A DNA stretch of 8,681 nt from contig JBGPFD010000150.1 in NCBI GenBank assembly GCA_041483175.1, positions 1 to 8,681 of the forward strand, read 5' to 3'. Below, piece after piece: positions 6,499 through 8,681 of this stretch; position 1 is the first letter of the stretch, and each line of letters begins with the position of its first letter. A program made the position numbers and the translations under genes. Below the pieces are notes generated by a model. It was not told the DNA's origin, did not search any database, and saw only the letters and a list, made by a program, of their open reading frames with translations. Source of the stretch: Gp7-AA10 sp041483175 (GTDB taxonomy: Bacteria > Acidobacteriota > Thermoanaerobaculia > Gp7-AA8).

Positions 6499-7361
6499 CA
6501 GATCACCGCGAAGATGACAAAGGTGATGCCGAACGCCCACTCGAGCATTCCGGCGATCGCCAGGCAGCGATTGAGCGCGCCTCCTTCGCTGCGATCGGCA
6601 CAGCGGATCAACACGATGGCCAGTGGCAAGGTTATCAACACGCCGAGAAGGTGCCAGTCGCGCAGGAAGGCGATGGCCAGAAGCGCCACGTACGGCATGA
6701 GGGCCATGACACCGATCTCGCCGCGCGCAAAGCGCTCGCCGAATCGCACGGCCAGCGTTCTCTTGCGGCTGGCGCGATCGCTGGCGACGTCGCGGAGATT
6801 GTTCACCGACAGCAGCACCACGGCGAGAGAGCCGCAGGCGAAGCCGGCGAAGAGCGCTGCGGCGTCGATCGTCAGCCGCTGCACGTAATACGAGCCGGCG
6901 GCGGCGACGAAGCCGAAGAAAATCATGACGAACAGCTCGCCGAGCCCGTTGTAGGCGAGCGGATACGGTCCGCCGGTGTAAGCGTAGGCGGCGGCGATCG
7001 ACGCAATGCCGATCACCACGATCGGCCATCCGCCTCGAATGATGAGCGGCACGCCGCAGAGCGCCGCCAGAAAAAAGCAGACGGTCGCTCCGCGAAGGAC
7101 TGCCGGAAGCGGGATCAGCCCCGCCTGCGTCACCCGCAGCGGCCCGAGCCGTTCGACGGTGTCGGCGCCACGGTGGAAATCGAGCGCGTCGTTGACCAGA
7201 TTCGTTCCGATCTGGATGAAGAGCGCGCCGAACAGCGCGCCGGCGAACGCGATCCAGTGCGTGCTCGCCGTCGCGTTGTACGCCAGCGCCGTGCCGGCGA
7301 GCACTGGAACGGCTGCCGCCGCGAGCGTTTTCGGTCGGGCAGCGAGAAGCCAGGGATTCAT
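6498..7361 (-). CDS. menA: 1,4-dihydroxy-2-naphthoate polyprenyltransferase (MenA)
   Basis: Integral-membrane UbiA-family prenyltransferase that attaches the polyprenyl tail to 1,4-dihydroxy-2-naphthoate, giving demethylmenaquinone. The 287-residue length is normal. It starts with the typical MNPWLLAARPKTLAAAAVPVLAG. It carries the two aspartate-rich diphosphate/Mg sites: NDALDFHRGAD at 57-67 and NNLRDVASDR at 187-196, the latter followed by KRTLAVRFG. About eight or nine hydrophobic segments are visible. It follows menB after a 67-bp gap, most of which is a palindromic element ending 10 bp before the ATG, so translation initiation may be affected by that fold. No strong Shine-Dalgarno is seen. 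The stop TGA overlaps the menC ATG by one base. Confidence 0.95.
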   Translation of the reverse strand: MNPWLLAARPKTLAAAAVPVLAGTALAYNATASTHWIAFAGALFGALFIQIGTNLVNDALDFHRGADTVERLGPLRVTQAGLIPLPAVLRGATVCFFLAALCGVPLIIRGGWPIVVIGIASIAAAYAYTGGPYPLAYNGLGELFVMIFFGFVAAAGSYYVQRLTIDAAALFAGFACGSLAVVLLSVNNLRDVASDRASRKRTLAVRFGERFARGEIGVMALMPYVALLAIAFLRDWHLLGVLITLPLAIVLIRCADRSEGGALNRCLAIAGMLEWAFGITFVIFAVI

Positions 7362-7371
7362 GTCGTCATCA

Positions 7372-7425
7372 GTGTAGCGGCGAGCGTCTCGCCCTCCGGG
7401 CCGGCGAGGACGCCGGCCCCTACAC
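7372..7425. repeat. 54-bp palindromic element between menB and menA (REP/MITE-like)
   Basis: Terminal inverted repeats GTGTAG (7372-7377) and CTACAC (7420-7425) enclose two perfect hairpins: GGCGAG/CTCGCC with a 3-nt loop (7379-7393) and GGGCCGGCG/CGCCGGCCC with a 4-nt loop (7398-7419). The result is a three-way junction with nearly every base paired. It starts 3 bp after the menB stop and ends 10 bp before the menA ATG. Such nested palindromes are typical of dispersed intergenic REP/ERIC-type or miniature mobile elements. As RNA it could stabilise the menB message or limit entry to menA. There is no T-run, so it is not a standard terminator. Only one copy is visible in the window. Confidence 0.6.
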
Positions 7426-7428
7426 CAT

Positions 7429-8241
7429 TCACGGCAGCCTCGGAAACTTCTTGAAATCCGGCTTCCGCTTCTGCACGAACGCGTTCCGTCCTTCCTGCGC
7501 CTCTTCGGACATGTAGAAGAGAAGCGTGGCGTCGCCGGCGAAATCGAGCAGGCCGATCTGTCCGTCGCAATCGGCGTTCATCGCTCTCTTCAGACAGCGG
7601 AGCGCCATCGGCGAGAGCTGCAGCATCTCGCGGCACCACTTCAGCGTCTCCTGTTCCAACTTCGCCAGCGGAACGACCGTGTTGACCAGGCCCATCTCCA
7701 ACGCCTGTTTCGCATCGTACTGGCGGCAGAGGAACCAGATCTCGCGCGCCTTTTTCTGCCCGACGATGCGCGCGAGGTACGCCGACCCGAGTCCGCCGTC
7801 GAACGAGCCGACGCGGGGGCCGGCCTGGCCGAAGCGGGCGTTGTCCGCGGCGATGGTCAGATCGCAGACCACGTGCAGCACGTGCCCGCCGCCGATCGCA
7901 TATCCGGCGACCATGGCCACGACCGGTTTTGGAAGACTGCGGATCTGTTTCTGCACGTCGAGGATGTTGAGCCGCGGAACACCTTTGGAGTCGAGGTAGC
8001 CCGCTTTCCCGCGCACGCGCTGATCGCCGCCCGAGCAGAACGCCTGTTTTCCTGCGCCGGTGAGAATGACCACGCCGATTTCCGGATCGTCGCGGACCAT
8101 GTCGAAGGCCTTCCGCAGCTCCCCGACCGTCAGCGGGCGAAATGCGTTGTGCACCTCCGGCCGGTTGATGGTGATCTTGGCGATCCCGTCCTCGGTGCGC
8201 TCGTACTTGATGTCCTTGAATTTATGAATCGTGGTCCACAT
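7429..8241 (-). CDS. menB: 1,4-dihydroxy-2-naphthoyl-CoA synthase (MenB)
   Basis: Crotonase-fold enzyme that closes the second ring of o-succinylbenzoyl-CoA in the cytoplasm. Its 270 residues match the family from end to end. Oxyanion-hole region FCSGGDQRVRG is at 68-78, active-site GQAGPRVGSFDGGLGSAYLAR at 138-158, and the characteristic C-terminus EEAQEGRNAFVQKRKPDFKKFPRLP at 246-270. Position 141 is glycine, as in the bicarbonate-dependent E. coli-type enzymes; the Mycobacterium-type enzymes have aspartate there. E. coli QTG reads QAG here. It is the first gene of the men operon, with no evident Shine-Dalgarno before the ATG. A TACAAT hexamer lies 7 bp upstream, and the divergent aspartate kinase gene begins only 23 bp away. 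Confidence 0.97.
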   Translation of the reverse strand: MWTTIHKFKDIKYERTEDGIAKITINRPEVHNAFRPLTVGELRKAFDMVRDDPEIGVVILTGAGKQAFCSGGDQRVRGKAGYLDSKGVPRLNILDVQKQIRSLPKPVVAMVAGYAIGGGHVLHVVCDLTIAADNARFGQAGPRVGSFDGGLGSAYLARIVGQKKAREIWFLCRQYDAKQALEMGLVNTVVPLAKLEQETLKWCREMLQLSPMALRCLKRAMNADCDGQIGLLDFAGDATLLFYMSEEAQEGRNAFVQKRKPDFKKFPRLP

Positions 8242-8248
8242 GCCCGAG

Positions 8249-8258
8249 ATTGTATGCT
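8249..8258. promoter_or_regulatory. possible bidirectional promoter core between menB and aspartate kinase
   Basis: Only 23 bp separate the two divergent start codons. The minus strand reads TACAAT (8254-8249), 7 nt before the menB ATG. The plus strand reads TATGCT (8253-8258), 6 nt before the GTG of the kinase. Each fits a -10 hexamer (TANNNT) at the distance seen in leaderless genes, and the two hexamers share the central TA. No good -35 is seen for either, and no Shine-Dalgarno precedes either start, which suits leaderless transcripts. The men promoter might instead lie farther away, inside the kinase gene. Confidence 0.35.
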
Positions 8259-8264
8259 CGCAGT

Positions 8265-8681
8265 GTGCGAAGCCGTTCGGTAGAGGTCTACAAATTCGGC
8301 GGCGCGGCGCTGGGAAGCGCGGAGGCCATCCGTGTGGCCGGCCGGCACGTTCGCGCGGCGGGATCGCCTCTGGTGGTGATTGTCTCTGCCATGCAGGGTG
8401 TCACCGATCTTCTCCTTGGCGCCGCGCACGCCGCGGCCCGCGGCGAACGAAGCGCGTTTGGCCGGGCGTGCACGGAGTTCGAGCGGCGCCACGCCGCCCT
8501 GGTTACCGGGCTTGTGCGCCAGCCGCGTCGTGCGCAACGACTCCGGCACGAGATCGCGGAATCTGCGCGAGAACTTCGATCGATGTGCCAGAGCATCTCC
8601 GTTCTGCGGGAGTTGACGCGACGGGCCGAAGACTCGCTGGTGGCGCGAGGGGAGCGCCTGCTGGCGCGGCTTTTCGTCGCC
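8265..8681 (+). CDS. aspartate kinase, N-terminal part (cut by window edge)
   Basis: The first 139 residues of an amino-acid-kinase-fold protein, open to the right edge. It begins at GTG with VEVYKFGGAALGSAEAIRVA, followed by LVVIVSAMQGVTDLLL (about 35-50) and SVLRELTRRAEDSLVARGERLLARLF (about 112-137). These correspond to the ATP-site lysine motif, the substrate-loop VSAMxGVTD motif and the GE-containing segment of aspartate kinases (LysC/ThrA/MetL), which phosphorylate aspartate to enter lysine, threonine and methionine synthesis. The usual KFGGTS reads KFGGAA, a notable change at a conserved position. The missing C-terminus decides whether it has ACT domains or a homoserine dehydrogenase fusion. 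The ATG at 8254 is in another frame and quickly stops, so GTG 8265 is the likely start. Confidence 0.85.
   Translation, partial: MRSRSVEVYKFGGAALGSAEAIRVAGRHVRAAGSPLVVIVSAMQGVTDLLLGAAHAAARGERSAFGRACTEFERRHAALVTGLVRQPRRAQRLRHEIAESARELRSMCQSISVLRELTRRAEDSLVARGERLLARLFVA

Noticed and set aside
6499..7029. Upstream extension of the menC frame to an ATG at 7029
   Set aside because: It lies wholly within menA in another frame and lacks MenC similarity; the TGATG junction at 6498 gives a natural start.
7398..7419. Intrinsic terminator after menB
   Set aside because: The stem is strong but is not followed by a T-run on either strand, and it is one arm of a larger three-way palindrome.
8130..8549. 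Minus-strand open frame across the start of menB
   Set aside because: Shadow of the aspartate kinase and menB genes; the plus-strand frame from 8265 carries clear kinase motifs.

Overview
The window is GC-rich bacterial chromosome. It holds the 5' third of a 16S rRNA gene (minus strand, leaving at the left edge), a membrane glycosyltransferase-like gene, a compact menaquinone operon (minus strand) and the start of an aspartate kinase gene (plus strand, leaving at the right edge). The 16S text carries perfect universal primer sites (27F and 338R). Its stretch reading 'GCAACGCCGCGTGGAGGATGAAG ... GTAAACTCCTGTC', in sense orientation, resembles Acidobacteriota (Thermoanaerobaculia-like) more than Proteobacteria or Firmicutes. 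This is a judgement from memory, and the phylum remains uncertain.

Layout. 1-447: 16S rRNA (minus). 448-957: non-coding. It holds the rRNA leader with a boxA-like element and a strong sigma70-type promoter (minus), a weaker divergent promoter and a perfect inverted repeat just ahead of the next gene (plus). 958-2109: multi-membrane GT-C-fold glycosyltransferase-like protein (plus). 2053-2313: remnant of a second menE (minus), followed at once by a remnant of the GT gene tail (2314-2382, plus). 2295-4631: YfhO-family membrane protein (minus). 4631-5671 menE, 5653-6498 menC, 6498-7361 menA, 7429-8241 menB (all minus). 8265-8681: aspartate kinase N-terminus (plus).

The transcription order menB-menA-menC-menE-yfhO looks like one operon. 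menA/menC and menE/yfhO share one base between stop and start codon (TGATG and TAATG), and menC/menE overlap by 19 bp. Only menB-menA has a gap, and that gap is almost entirely a 54-bp element that can fold into a three-way-junction palindrome. The four men genes cover ring formation (MenC), CoA activation (MenE), naphthoate ring closure (MenB) and prenylation (MenA). MenF, MenD, MenH and the methyltransferase are not in the window. The terminal operon gene, yfhO-like, belongs to an envelope-glycosylation family and faces the GT-C-like gene, so a quinone operon is spliced onto an envelope-sugar locus.

The most notable structure is at 1981-2382. The last 23 codons of the GT gene and 87 codons of the menE C-terminus occur as a convergent pair at 1981-2313. 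At exactly 2314 a second copy of the GT tail begins. The intact menE partner of that second copy lies 2.26 kb away, on the other side of yfhO. About half of the conserved codons in the menE pair differ only synonymously. The two copies therefore diverged under protein-level selection before they became neighbours, which points to a recombination scar between two related loci and not to a recent duplication. I see no CRISPR array, transposase, tRNA or recognisable defence system.
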